A DNA stretch of 64,000 nt from NCBI RefSeq assembly GCF_010093815.1, contig NW_022985552.1, positions 1,827,827-1,891,826 of the forward strand. Reading direction: 5' to 3'. Both the position numbers and the translations under genes were made by a program. Under the pieces are notes generated by a model. The model worked only from the letters and a program-made list of their open reading frames with translations, was not told the origin of the DNA and did not search any database. Shown here in pieces: positions 1 through 10,115 of this stretch (positions are counted from its first letter, which is position 1; each line of letters begins with the position of its first letter). This stretch comes from Pseudovirgaria hyperparasitica (Eukaryota; Ascomycota; Dothideomycetes; Acrospermales; Acrospermaceae).

Positions 1-439
1 AGGCGTCAAAATATCCACTATCAAAACAATCGCGCATTCTGAAACGCAGTCAACAAGTCCATGTTATTTCTGCATTGTTACTCGCTAATATACAACTCAG
101 GCATTCGTGCTATCCCTCACACCAACCTCGCCATGCAAAGACAGCCTGCTCGCATGCTTGTTAGCGACCTTTAAGACCGAATCGCATGCCCGATACCACC
201 ACCCAAGGTATGTATCGCTGAGGAAACATGGCAGAAGGAGAGAACAATTGAGTCGGAGTATGAAAGAGCTACGTCTCGTTCGCTATCCGACGATTCCGAT
301 GCTGTCGTCGATAAATCTATTCACAAGAATGATGAGGATCGTTATGTTGGTACATGACAGTGCAGCCGAAGAAGCCTCCAAATTTTGCAGTGCATGGAAA
401 AAGCTAGGCATACTACTGTATAAGGCAGAAAGGGGGAAT
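1..439. other. Intergenic, 3' flank of BET gene
   Basis: This stretch lies beyond the stop codon of the minus-strand BET gene. Short open frames on both strands have no recognisable protein features. It probably holds the 3' UTR and terminator of that gene, but no specific signal was identified. Confidence 0.4.
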
Positions 440-3187
440 CTACTCCTCTTCACTCTCTGAAGCCGCATCATCGTCGCTGCTTGAGTCGTCCTGGTTCGCT
501 GGAGATACTGGCTCTTCAGATCCTGAACCACCCTGCTTGAACGTCTCGAGTTGACGTTTTATAGCCTCAATGCTGTCTTCCTGTTCCTTCTTGTTCATTG
601 GCTTGTTCTTCTTGCTCTTGGTCGTCTTGGGAGCTGCAGACTTTGGGGGCTCAAACTCGTCGTCCGAGATCTCATCGTTCTTCTGCATCGATGGTCGTTT
701 GTTACGGACGAACTTGTACAGCTGACGCAGGACGTCCTCGGGAATCATCTCCATATCTATCTCGAGCTCTTCATCGTTGCCATTCTAAGCAGTGTTAACA
801 AACAATGTGGTGACGAGTGAAGGGGCCAAAAACTTACGCTTAGGTTTGGACAACCGTTGCGGATTATTTGCATTGCTTTTCCCATGTCGGCTTCACTCAG
901 TTCACTGATCGACTCCGAAATCTCTTGTTTTTGTTGGAACGTCAAAGGCGTCACGTTCTTGGCTTTCTTGGACTTGCCAGGCTTCGATGATGCCGTTCCA
1001 CCGCTGTTCTTCTTTTGCTTACTGCTCTTACCAGTTTTGCCATTCTTCTTCCCATGCGCCTTCGGTGACGCCTGCTTAGTTGCACTCTCAATAATTTGTT
1101 GTGCTTGGCTATTCAGCATTGCGATTTGTCGTTGTATGTCTAGCAAATCTCTCTGACGTGTGTCTTGTTCGTCATCACTTGCTTCATCATCGTCAGACTC
1201 CTCCGCAGATGAAACTGGGTCTGAAGGTGGCTGATGGTTCGCAATCCATGTTTCTTTTCCAGCCCATAATTCGTTCACTATAGCCTGAAACTCTTTGCCC
1301 ATCTTGTTGATTTCATCATTGTCGGGGTTGAACTTGAAGCAATTGGCGAACATCAGATCGAAGTCGGCTTTAAAATCTTTTGACGTCTGATAATCGCCTT
1401 GCTTGAGCTTCTTGTCTATGGTGCTCATGTCCATAGGTTTCTTGATAACCTTGTGATAAGTCGGGATATTGAGTGCCACAGGATCTACAGGATTCGCGAA
1501 TGGCCAGGAGATTCTCGCGTATTTCTGCTTTTTCACCTCATTCATCACGTGTTCGCAGAATCTCAGTTCGATCTGGAATTTCTTCTTTTTGGGCTTGACG
1601 CTATATGGCAAATCTCTTGGCTTCGGGCGCTGTATCTCTCGCTTAGGTCGGCCATCATTCGTGGTAGAGTCTCTTCGAATGATGGGAACACCGTCAATAG
1701 GAGCATATGTGGTAGGTGATGCCGCAACAGGAGCCGGATGTGGAATGACGGGTTTCTCTGATTTAGTGGTAGATCGACGACGCGTCTCCTTCTTGGTAGG
1801 AGCCGAGGGAGCTGGCTTGGCAGGCTGTGGGACCTGCACACTGCCCCGAGTGGCATTGGACTTTATAGCTCTTGCCATGAATGCTTCTAGAACGGTGCCT
1901 GCAGTCGATACGGGATGCGATGATCCATTGAAAAGAAATGAGTTCTTGACCATCTGGCACATATCAGAGATGAATTCGTCCACTGTGCCATATTTGTCGT
2001 TCTTGAGCTTAGTCTCCATGGTCTTCAGATCCATTGGGTGTGACACGATACTGGGATAGGTGGGGATGCCAAGCGCGACCGGGTCCACGGGTTCCTTAAA
2101 AGCAAGCGCAGCTTTTGCCTTTTTCGCGTTCTGTAAGACGCGGAGCAAACCTGCTTTTTGCCGTGGTAGCAGCGGCTCCGAGTCGAACTGAGCCAATATC
2201 GGGGTGTATTGCGTGTTCGCTATTACCTGGGTTGTTGCTGGCGCTGTGTCGGTACTAGGTGTTTCAGCTGTGGTACTCTCTTGGGCAATTGGAGGTATCT
2301 GCTCAGACACTATTGTCGGCTCGACCTTGGACATGCCCGACGCCGGCGGGTCTGCATCAATTGACTCTGCATCTGCAGTTCTCACGCGCTTTGGAGATCG
2401 TTGTTCGACGTCGTCATCTTCACGTGCTCGTACTTTCGACTGCGATGGAGCGTCTGACATAGCCTCATCCGTAGTAGGTGGAATATCTCCAGTCGAGTCA
2501 GCCATTTTTTCATCTACGTCAGCTATTGATGCATTGTTTGTTGTAGTGGGTTCGATTGGAGCCAAGGCATCGATCTGCGGGGCAGGGTCTTCTTTTCGTG
2601 TCGCATTATGTACTTTCGTGTCTGTCTCAGGAGTGAGAACAATTTGGGATTCTTGAACCGAAGTTGTAGTGTCGCCTGTCGTGTCCATGATATCGGGGTT
2701 AGCTCCGAGTGAGAGCTGTGGTAACTCTTCAGAAGAGTCGGCGCGAATAGCAGACGTCGGTGCGTCGACTAAGGGAGGTATTCCGGTGATAGGATCTGAA
2801 TTCGGAGTTGGGTCAGGTAGGAAGGGCGCGACTGGCGCAATACCGTTAGTGACTTCGTCGGCAGGCGCAATTGTCATGTCTAGATCGGAGGCATTATCGT
2901 TGTCTGACTTCGCAACAAGCGACGGCTGTTCGTCCGCCAAAGTGACCGTCTGCTCTGGAGTAGAGTTGCCGTTTTCGAGTGAGGATGGATCAGGTGTTGC
3001 CCTGGAGTTGCGCCAGTCAGTACAATTTGACGCGACTACGCGAAGCAATTCGCGCCTATGTAAGAAAAGTTGCTGTGGTATCTTACCCATTGGTGTCTAC
3101 AGTGACTGTTATAATGCCAGCTGATGTGACGACAGGTCTTGATTCGATGGACGGTTTGTCCATGAATGATGATGCCATCACTGCCAT
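440..3187 (-). CDS. BDF1: BET-family double bromodomain protein (Bdf1-like)
   Basis: Nuclear chromatin reader that binds acetylated histone tails and, in yeast, works with TFIID. Three exons: 3187-3087, 3001-838 and 784-440, joined by 85- and 53-bp introns with clean GT..AG ends, giving 869 residues. A long acidic, Ser/Thr/Pro-rich N-terminus (with KRVR as a possible nuclear signal) precedes bromodomain 1 at about residues 315-414 and bromodomain 2 at about 509-614. Both have the PVDPVAL-IPTY and MDL/MDMST core and the acetyl-lysine-binding Asn (SFLFNGS; CFKFNPD). A Lys-rich linker and the NET domain follow, and exon 3 encodes an acidic Ser/Glu tail. The start at 3187 replaces an ATG at 3090 that lies across the donor of intron 1. 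Order and length fit fungal Bdf1. BET identity is firm; the yeast-paralogue symbol is by similarity. Confidence 0.93.
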
Positions 3188-4854
3188 GTAAAGGTGAGAG
3201 GGTGACTAGGCGTCTTGCCGCGGTAGACACCACGCGGTAGGCGCGACTGAGTTAGGACGGCGATCGCAGTTAGACTCGGTCTTACGTGCAGACGGCGACG
3301 GTTAATTTTCTGAAGCGCGCGTGGATTGCGACGCGCCGGTCGAAAGATGAAGATGAAGAAGGGATGGTGCGATTGTTGTAGAGGCGAAAGAGGTGATGCG
3401 CGACAGAATTTCGAAGTAGGTCTGCGTAAACTTCGGTAATAAATGGAGGTGCGGATGCGAGGAAATGGTGGGGGTGGCGGTAGCTACAAGCTCAGCTGGA
3501 GGAGGGGAGCTGATCGGAGAGCTGGCGGCCGACGCCTTTATGTCTTGCGAGCTGATGAAACCGACTGGCTCGACGGCAAAGGACACGTGACGTCTCTGCG
3601 CCTCCACTTTTTGATCGTAACGATGAGTCAAGTGTCCAAAACAGGTGCCGCGCAGTGCAGTAGCCCGTTTTTGACGCAGGGTCTTGTTAACAACAGCGTC
3701 TTGATTGGCCGAAATGTCGCGATAGGCTGTGCTGGAATATAAAATAAAATACCGGGCGCGCAAACAACACACCTAGCTGTCGTCGTTCCTTTCTGCGTAG
3801 ATTCGGAACTGCACCTATGCGCGTACCACCGGGCGGGAGAAACCGGAGCTTGGTTGAGTGTTTGGAGGGTGGTCGTGTCGTTCAATGATAGAAGGAGGAG
3901 ATGAAAGGAACAGAGACGGAGAGAGAGACAGAGAGACAGAGAGGAGAAAGAAAGACGCTGGGGCTGCAAAAGGAATGTTGAATGGTGGATGATGGCAGGA
4001 CGGGCTCTCCAGTGGGACGTGTATAGGCGGCCTACGATGGAGGTAAACAAGACTGAAACGTAAGAGTTGCACTAGCAAAAGTGACCCTGGCGTGTGTGTG
4101 GTCTGTTTGCACAGGACGGACCGGGGTAGAAGGAGGAGCGGATTAGCTCACGTGAGGTCGATTCGCAATGATGGCAGCCCAACAATCACCAAAGATGATT
4201 GTTGTGAGTGAAGCGGACGTATTAAATATTATAATTAGGCTGGACTGCGTTCGGAGAAAGGCGCGAGGGCGGGGTCGGGGTCAAGCGTTTTTAGTAGCAG
4301 TACTGCTGGCTTTGCTGGCTGCTGGAAGCGGAGCTGGAAGGCGCGCAAGGGAAGAAGAAAGTCCGGAGGTTGGCTTCGGATGTCGCAGCGCGCAGCGGGT
4401 TGGAGTTTAGCAGCGAGGAAAGGGGACCAGATCTTTGGCTTTCCAACGCGTGAGGGGCGCGATCTCTGCTTTTTCAATCTCGCGCATTGCTCCAGCTCAC
4501 CTGGGCCGCCGCTGGCTCTGTCCAATAGCCGTCGTGGTACCGCCTAGCATGTATTCAAAAGGGGCCTGCTAATGTACTTTAGGTCTAGCGTTGTGTCGCC
4601 GCTTGCCTCCACATCCAACATCCTTGCGGCAAGCAACGCCTAACGAAAATTATTCTCATCGGTTCATGGCGAAGAAAAATTCCGTCATCACGAACCTCGT
4701 TTTTCCACGCCAGCATCGCCATCCTCATTTTCAACCCGTCAGCCTCTTGTGCGCTCGTAGTTTCATCGCTCGCTGCTTCCCGGCGTCTCCGCCCGCTTGC
4801 CCGCTTTCACATTATTTTTAATCTGCCGTGTCGCTATCCATGATTTGAACAGCC
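3188..4854. promoter_or_regulatory. Divergent intergenic region, BET gene / UTP5-like gene
   Basis: This 1.67-kb region lies between two divergent nuclear genes and should hold both promoters and 5' UTRs. Two CACGTG E-boxes are present, at 3584-3589 (overlapping a CRE-like TGACGTC at 3588-3594) and at 4149-4154. A purine-rich tract sits near 3890-3956. Short open frames on both strands are low-complexity and unconvincing as genes. Promoter function is inferred from position. Confidence 0.45.
3890..3956. repeat. Purine-rich GA/GACA tract
   Basis: The plus strand is almost wholly A/G here, built of GAGA and GACA units with few interruptions. On the BET-gene strand it is a polypyrimidine tract, about 700 bp upstream of that ATG. 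Such tracts are common in fungal promoters and leaders. Confidence 0.6.
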
Positions 4855-6201
4855 ATGCCAGCCATCATGTCGCAAAGTCGCCAAGCAGCAGCTACGCCCA
4901 AGCCATCAAGGAATCCCCATCCCGCTAAGAAGCAGAAGATCACGCCGTCAGAAAAGTCTTCAACAGCCAACCTTCATGCCCTCATCCCTCAGAAGGGAGA
5001 CGTGCAGAAGAAAAGAGCCTCACAAGTTTCGAATGGTTCCAAGGGCAATACCAGATTGCACAAATTCAATGAAGAGCAGGCGATAGTCATCAACGGACAA
5101 GAAGATGATGTGGATATGGAGGATGCCACAATTAATCGGACGAATGGAGAGAATGTCGATAGTGAAGAGGAAATCTCTGCGGATGAGGCTGACGAAGTCG
5201 ACATAACTCGGCCATTACGGAGAGTACCAAGCACTCAAGATAAGTCATTGCAGAGGTCCAACGTTGTGGATGCTACGGCCACAAAGAAGGATGATGCCGA
5301 AGCCGACGAGGAGGAAGATACAGGACCTACCTTTGGAGAACTGATCGATGTGGACAATGCGCTGGCCATTCAAGACCCCGAATCAAGAACACTTTCTGCC
5401 CCAAATAGCAGCAGCCGCGCAGTCGCACTACCGTCTGGAAACTCTCTTGGTACAGTTTTGACTCAAGCACTGAAAACAAACGACAAAGTTCTGCTTGAGA
5501 CCTGTTTCCAGATAAACGATCTCGATAGCGTCAGATCCACGATTCAGCGCTTAGAATCCCCCTTGGTATCCAGTCTTCTATCTAGATTAGCGGAAAGGAT
5601 ACACAAAAAGCCAGGAAGAGCTGGAAACTTGATGGTCTGGGTACAGTGGTCACTCGTATCCCATGGTGGGTATCTTGCTGGGCAGCCAGACGTTATGCAA
5701 AAGCTGCAGGGCCTATACCGAGTCATCAGAGAGCGCGCAAACGGCCTGCAACCTCTCCTGGCATTAAAGGGAAAGCTGGACATGCTCAGCGCCCAAGTAG
5801 AGTTGCGAAGAAGCATGCAACGCTCCGCGGATATTGGAGGGGAGGATGATAAAGCTGTAATATATGTGGAGGGCCAAGAGAGCGACTCTGAATCGGATGG
5901 TGCTCTTGATGCCACAGACGTGGCAAAGCAACAAGTTGAGAATTTCAGTGATGACTCTGGTGATGATGGTATCGATATGCCCCTGGCCCACGACGGCCTC
6001 GACAATGAGGACGAGGACATGGAGGAATCCGAAGGCCTTGTGGACGACGAGGCTGAGGAAACAGAGCAAGACTCAGGTGATGACATGTCAGAAGTTGAAA
6101 GTGAGGAAGATAGTGACGACGAGGATATCTCCGAAGCCGAAGAAGAAACCGGAGCACCCTTGAGACGCTCAAAGGCTGCCGCAAGATCAGCTTTGAGGTA
6201 A
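4855..6201 (+). CDS. UTP5: Utp12/Dip2-domain nucleolar protein, Utp5-like
   Basis: Probable small-subunit processome (t-Utp/UtpA) component acting in the nucleolus in rDNA transcription and 18S pre-rRNA processing. A single exon encodes 448 residues. Residues about 1-195 are charged and disordered. Residues about 198-325 form an all-helical block (SLGTVLTQAL, LVSSLLSRLAERI, LMVWVQWSLVSHGGYL, LQPLLALKGKLDML) typical of the Utp12/Dip2 domain of Utp5, Utp12 and Utp13. The C-terminus is a long Asp/Glu tail ending in a basic patch. Yeast Utp5 has WD40 repeats before this domain. None are visible here, so this may be a short Utp5-type form or another Utp12-domain protein. ATGs at 4855 and 4867 are both usable; the first was taken. 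Confidence 0.75.
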   Translation: MPAIMSQSRQAAATPKPSRNPHPAKKQKITPSEKSSTANLHALIPQKGDVQKKRASQVSNGSKGNTRLHKFNEEQAIVINGQEDDVDMEDATINRTNGENVDSEEEISADEADEVDITRPLRRVPSTQDKSLQRSNVVDATATKKDDAEADEEEDTGPTFGELIDVDNALAIQDPESRTLSAPNSSSRAVALPSGNSLGTVLTQALKTNDKVLLETCFQINDLDSVRSTIQRLESPLVSSLLSRLAERIHKKPGRAGNLMVWVQWSLVSHGGYLAGQPDVMQKLQGLYRVIRERANGLQPLLALKGKLDMLSAQVELRRSMQRSADIGGEDDKAVIYVEGQESDSESDGALDATDVAKQQVENFSDDSGDDGIDMPLAHDGLDNEDEDMEESEGLVDDEAEETEQDSGDDMSEVESEEDSDDEDISEAEEETGAPLRRSKAAARSALR

Positions 6202-7010
6202 TTCTGCATCATCATGTTCGAACATCTGAAACAATCCTGATATTCGGATCTTGGAGTTCCGGTTCGCATATTCAGGGCAACAGGCGTTTACTACTGGCCT
6301 TTTCATCTGCCTCCGTTGGACGGTATAGCAATTGACTCCAATAATTGTCTGATAGTCTCGATATAAAAACAATATGGTGTTATACAGAGGTACTTGTGTG
6401 CATAAGACGCATACGTACGTCTTACAAAGCATGCCTCGGTCAAACTTTTCATATGTAACGTGCCGTGTTGTTAGACCAGTACAACGCCGACCATGTTTCG
6501 CCCGAAGTAATTGACACATATATCAACAAAGTCTTACATTATATAGCTTAATCGATCTCATAAAATATTTTGGGTATGGTTCGTTATATGACGCGATCAT
6601 CAATGCGCACAGCATACATTGCCATCGAGCTGACACACCGCGTGTAACGTGTTCAATGCCGGAGAGCACCTCTTAGATGTACTGGTCTTTCTTGGAGGTC
6701 GCAATATCCAGTGTCGAATCCCAGCCGTAAGAGCTCAGGGCTGGCGGTGATACAGGACACTGGCGAGCACTTCACTCGAACATGGAAACATAGGTTTTGC
6801 AAGTCATAGGTCTGTCAGCTTTCATTCTTTTTTCCCAATGGAGCGCGAAGCTTCATGTATACCATGAGAGCATGACTTGTGCCTGTTTGTAGTCTCGCTG
6901 TCCTCCTGGTCGGAAGCATTTCACAATATTCTGCCTTCTTCGACCAAATTCAAGCTGGCTCACAGCTAAGGCGCTCCTCGAATCTGTCTTGAACCTATGT
7001 TCACAGACGT
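6202..7010. other. Convergent intergenic region
   Basis: Sits between the 3' ends of the UTP5-like (+) and LSM1 (-) genes. The open frames here lack recognisable domains. It probably holds both 3' UTRs. No RNA gene or repeat was seen. Confidence 0.4.
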
Positions 7011-7666
7011 TCAAAGCCCCTCGACACCTTGTTCGCCTTCGAAACCAAGGGCGCGGAGCCTGGCATGACGAGTTTTGTCCTTCTCTTTCTTCGCCTCTTT
7101 CTCTTTCTTCAAAAGCTGGAAGACGTGATCGGCGGGAGCTTCTTGGAAGCCTTTTGGAATGTCATCTTCCCGGTCGAGGTCCTGTAATTACTGTAAGCTC
7201 GACTTTCCTTGAACGTTTGCCGTTATGTAACACTACAATTTCACCTAAGAGTAGGACATTCTCGCCTCGGATCAGGAATACGCCACGGGGGACATCGGCG
7301 AAGAGGTTTTGCACATACATGCGCTCAACTGTACCTTGAAGAACAAGGTTGCCTGGATCGTGTTAGCTATGCATTGTTGGGGAGCAGCGCGCGAACGCAC
7401 CAAACTGATCCCAGCTTCTCAGAACTCCGATGAGCTTCTTTCCATCTCGAAGAGCTACCATCAATTTCTCTGATGAGTTTCGTATTAGCCTTCTGATATA
7501 AGCAAGCCCATATGACGGCTTGGTGTGACTCGGACTCACTATCGGTCAAGTCAAGTAGTTGCGCAGCGGTTGTGAACATCTGCGGGGGGAGTAGCGGGAC
7601 CGGAGGTTGTTGCGGTGCTTGATCGAAGCTGCCTGGTGGCGGATCGTTGAGCGATAAGTTCTCCAT
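7011..7666 (-). CDS. LSM1: U6 snRNA-associated Sm-like protein LSm1
   Basis: Cytoplasmic subunit of the Lsm1-7 ring that binds oligoadenylated mRNA 3' ends with Pat1 and promotes decapping. Four exons (7666-7540, 7469-7401, 7352-7237, 7181-7011) join in frame across introns of 70, 48 and 55 bp to give 160 residues. After a short Pro-rich N-terminus the Sm1 motif is clear (LMVALRDGKKLIGVLRSWDQ, FGNLVLQGTVERMYV), followed by Sm2 (GVFLIRGENVLLLGEI). The C-terminal DLDREDDIP motif is diagnostic of Lsm1 over other Lsm proteins, and a Lys/Glu-rich helix follows it. Start at 7666 (MENLSLNDPPP). The third donor (GTAGTG) is weak, but the join restores the conserved IDLD-type transition. Confidence 0.93.
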
Positions 7667-8449
7667 GGTGATTGTCTGTCATGTAGAAAGCTTCAAGTGC
7701 CAGCCCATGTTCTGTGAAATATAGGCGGAAATATGTCCACAAGAATTGCGCAAGCGGGAAGTGAATCGTCCAGACCAAACGGTTCAATGTCGGTTCTAAT
7801 TACTTTCAGTAGTGCGCTTTCCTGTGAACTAGCGCGGTCCCGCCAATAACACCAATTGATGTAGGTACAATCAACAAATGGAACTTCTGTTGATCCTCCC
7901 AGGCCCCGACACAACACCCTATAATTTGTTGTGAGGTACAACATCGCAGCACTTACTCGCGGTCTAGAGTCACTGAAGTTCATCGACCTTCTTTCATAAG
8001 TTTGATAATTAACAGGGCACCTCAACAGCTTTCGGTGGCAGATTCGGACCAAACAGAGCGAGCCTAACTTCAGGTATAAGGCCAGGATAAGCGTTTGCGG
8101 AGAGCACATCACGGACAATATCTTCAAGGCACAACAACATTGTCGCCATCTTTGGATATCATATTAATAATTTACACCACTAGGTGGGTTTCTACAGCTA
8201 AGGCACTGTACCTCCAACGTGATCCTGTTCGGCATCGGCATCATAAGCTACGTGTCTTAGATAGCATGACATTACTCTTGTCTACAACAGACAGAGTACG
8301 GGTCATTTCATGAGTTGAAGAATATCCTCAGGCGACCACATTCGAGACCGTAGGGTTAATCCCTGTGTTTCTACAAGTCCCACAGTTCTGTTTGGGTCCA
8401 TATATGGTGGAGAGAACCTAACATTTCCCCCTGTCTTTCGATATTTCAG
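7667..8449. promoter_or_regulatory. Divergent intergenic region, LSM1 / SDR
   Basis: Holds the 5' flanks of LSM1 (-) and the short-chain dehydrogenase (+). A 144-codon minus-strand open frame at 7693-8127 has no domain and no supporting context. No specific regulatory motif is claimed. Confidence 0.35.
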
Positions 8450-9551
8450 ATGTCAGGGCTTTATAGACTGCTCCGTCAAAAATGGATGCCACCAGTGGAT
8501 CCCACAACATCATTCGACGGGCAGACGATCTTGATAACGGGAGCGAACACTGGACTGGGATTTGAAGCCGCTATCAAGTTTGCCTCTTTGGGTGCCTCGA
8601 AGGTTATCATTGGAGTGCGTAATATCGATAGCGGAATCGCTGCAAAGCACAAAATTGAACAACGGGTGGGAAGAAATGGGTTGGTCGAAGTGTGGTCACT
8701 AGACATGAACTCCTATACCAGTATCCAAGCCTTCGCAGATCGGGCCACCAACTATCCAAAGCGTATAGATGCTGCGCTTCTGAATGCAGGCATACGGAAC
8801 AAGACTTTCAAATGCAGCTCCTATGGTTGGGAAGAGACATTACAGGTCAACGTTCTATCAACAGCGCTTCTTGGTCTCCTTCTCTTGCCAAAATTAAAGA
8901 CTTCCGGATCTGCCGTTCGAAGAGCTGTGCTACAAGTCACTTCCTCGGGGACGCATGTAATGCACAGAATACCAGCCGATCATGAGACGGCACCGAACAT
9001 CCTGGAATCCTTCAACGTTGCGGACGGCTATAATGCAGCTCGACAATACAGTTTGTCGAAGCTGTTCATTCAACTAGCCATTTCTCAATTGGCCCTCCAT
9101 GTCAACGACGAAAATGGCAACCCAGATGTTGTAGTGCTTGGCACTTGCCCAGGTCTGATATGCGTGAATTGGCGGTATTGACTATGTTGACAAACTTCTA
9201 GGACTCTGCAAGTCAGGCCTAGCCCGTTCGTACACTGGAGCACTCTTCTGGGTAGCTTACATGATATTTACCTTCTTATTCGCACGATCCACGGAAGAAG
9301 GTGCGAGGTCTCTAGTCAGTGGTGTCGCTCTTGGTGAGAGGGGCCACGGAAGATTCTGGCAGCATGATAAGCTTCACCCGTGAGTTTGTTAAAGCATTTG
9401 TGCTTGACTCAAAGCTGATGGTGTAAGATCCGCGCGTCATCTTGATGAAATGGAAAGAGAGGAGTTGCGAGGACAGGTATGGTACGATATTATGGATGCA
9501 TGGCGAAAAAGCGTCTCAGACAGTCTTTGGAAGGTAATTTTAACCTTATAA
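8450..9551 (+). CDS. Short-chain dehydrogenase/reductase (retinol-dehydrogenase-like)
   Basis: NAD(P)-dependent oxidoreductase of the classical SDR fold; the substrate cannot be told from sequence. Exons 8450-9152, 9202-9379 and 9428-9551 give 334 residues. Visible are the cofactor motif TGANTGLG (30-37), NAG (112-114) and the catalytic YSLSK (Tyr200, Lys204) with a Ser near 166. After the first intron the frame continues as the family's GLCKSGLARSY stretch with a hydrophobic helix and a C-terminal W-rich segment. This length and layout match the fungal SDR group related to retinol dehydrogenases, often found near secondary-metabolite genes, though no such cluster is evident here. Intron 1 has an unusual donor (GTCTGA). 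Reading through it would truncate the protein at 243 residues. Confidence 0.85.
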
Positions 9552-10115
9552 AGATCTTTGCAATCATGATCTATATATGTATGATGACTATGTGTGGAAA
9601 CGTCCCGCTCTAGAGGGAAAAGGTCATGAGGATAAGGCGAAACGTGAAACCCTACGTGGAGTCTTCTATAATTGCTCTAGAACGAGTAAGCTTGAAGGTC
9701 TGTGCGTCGGTCCCAGTGATGATGACGTTGGTTCCCTTCCCCTGTACTAAGCTGCTCAGCAACCTGGCATGTCCACAGATTGTTAAACCTACACCTTCAT
9801 ATACCGACGAATGTCGCTTTCAAAGTGGCTCCTCTACCCCCGTATCGAAATCGAGGCCACCTTCACGGCAAAAAATCACTCTTCCGCTACCTCTTCCCCA
9901 ATACCCACCAGCGCGCCCGCGAGAGCCTTTGGAAGTTCCGGTCCGAAACGCTCCCATCTCTTCGCCACCGCGCACAAGCCCAGATTTATCGTTATATAGT
10001 ACATAGGCAAAGCCTGAACCGAAGGCGTAGACCCAGCCGCATTTTAGACTTGGTGCGGCGAGTGAAACAGCGCAAAGACTTGCCAGGAATAGGACGAAAC
10101 AAAGATGGAGTCAAG
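9552..10115. other. SDR-APP1 intergenic / possible APP1 5' exon
   Basis: Contains an ATG at 9626 followed by a good donor (9686), a TACTAAG branch-like site (9745) and an acceptor (9778), so a 5' exon is possible. The frame reached stops at 10006. The frame used by APP1 is open from 9780 and is very Arg-rich, but lacks an ATG until 10116. I could not build a complete join. Confidence 0.3.

Noticed and set aside
5544-6269. 241-codon minus-strand frame
   Set aside because: Antisense shadow of the acidic Utp12-domain gene; the Ser-rich product mirrors Asp/Glu codons.
7693-8127. 144-codon minus-strand frame
   Set aside because: No domain, no splice partner, and it overlaps the LSM1 promoter; composition is random.
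9626-10006. Pro/Ser-rich frame upstream of APP1
   Set aside because: It could be part of an APP1 5' exon, but no splice from it into the APP1 frame could be found, so it is not called as a gene.
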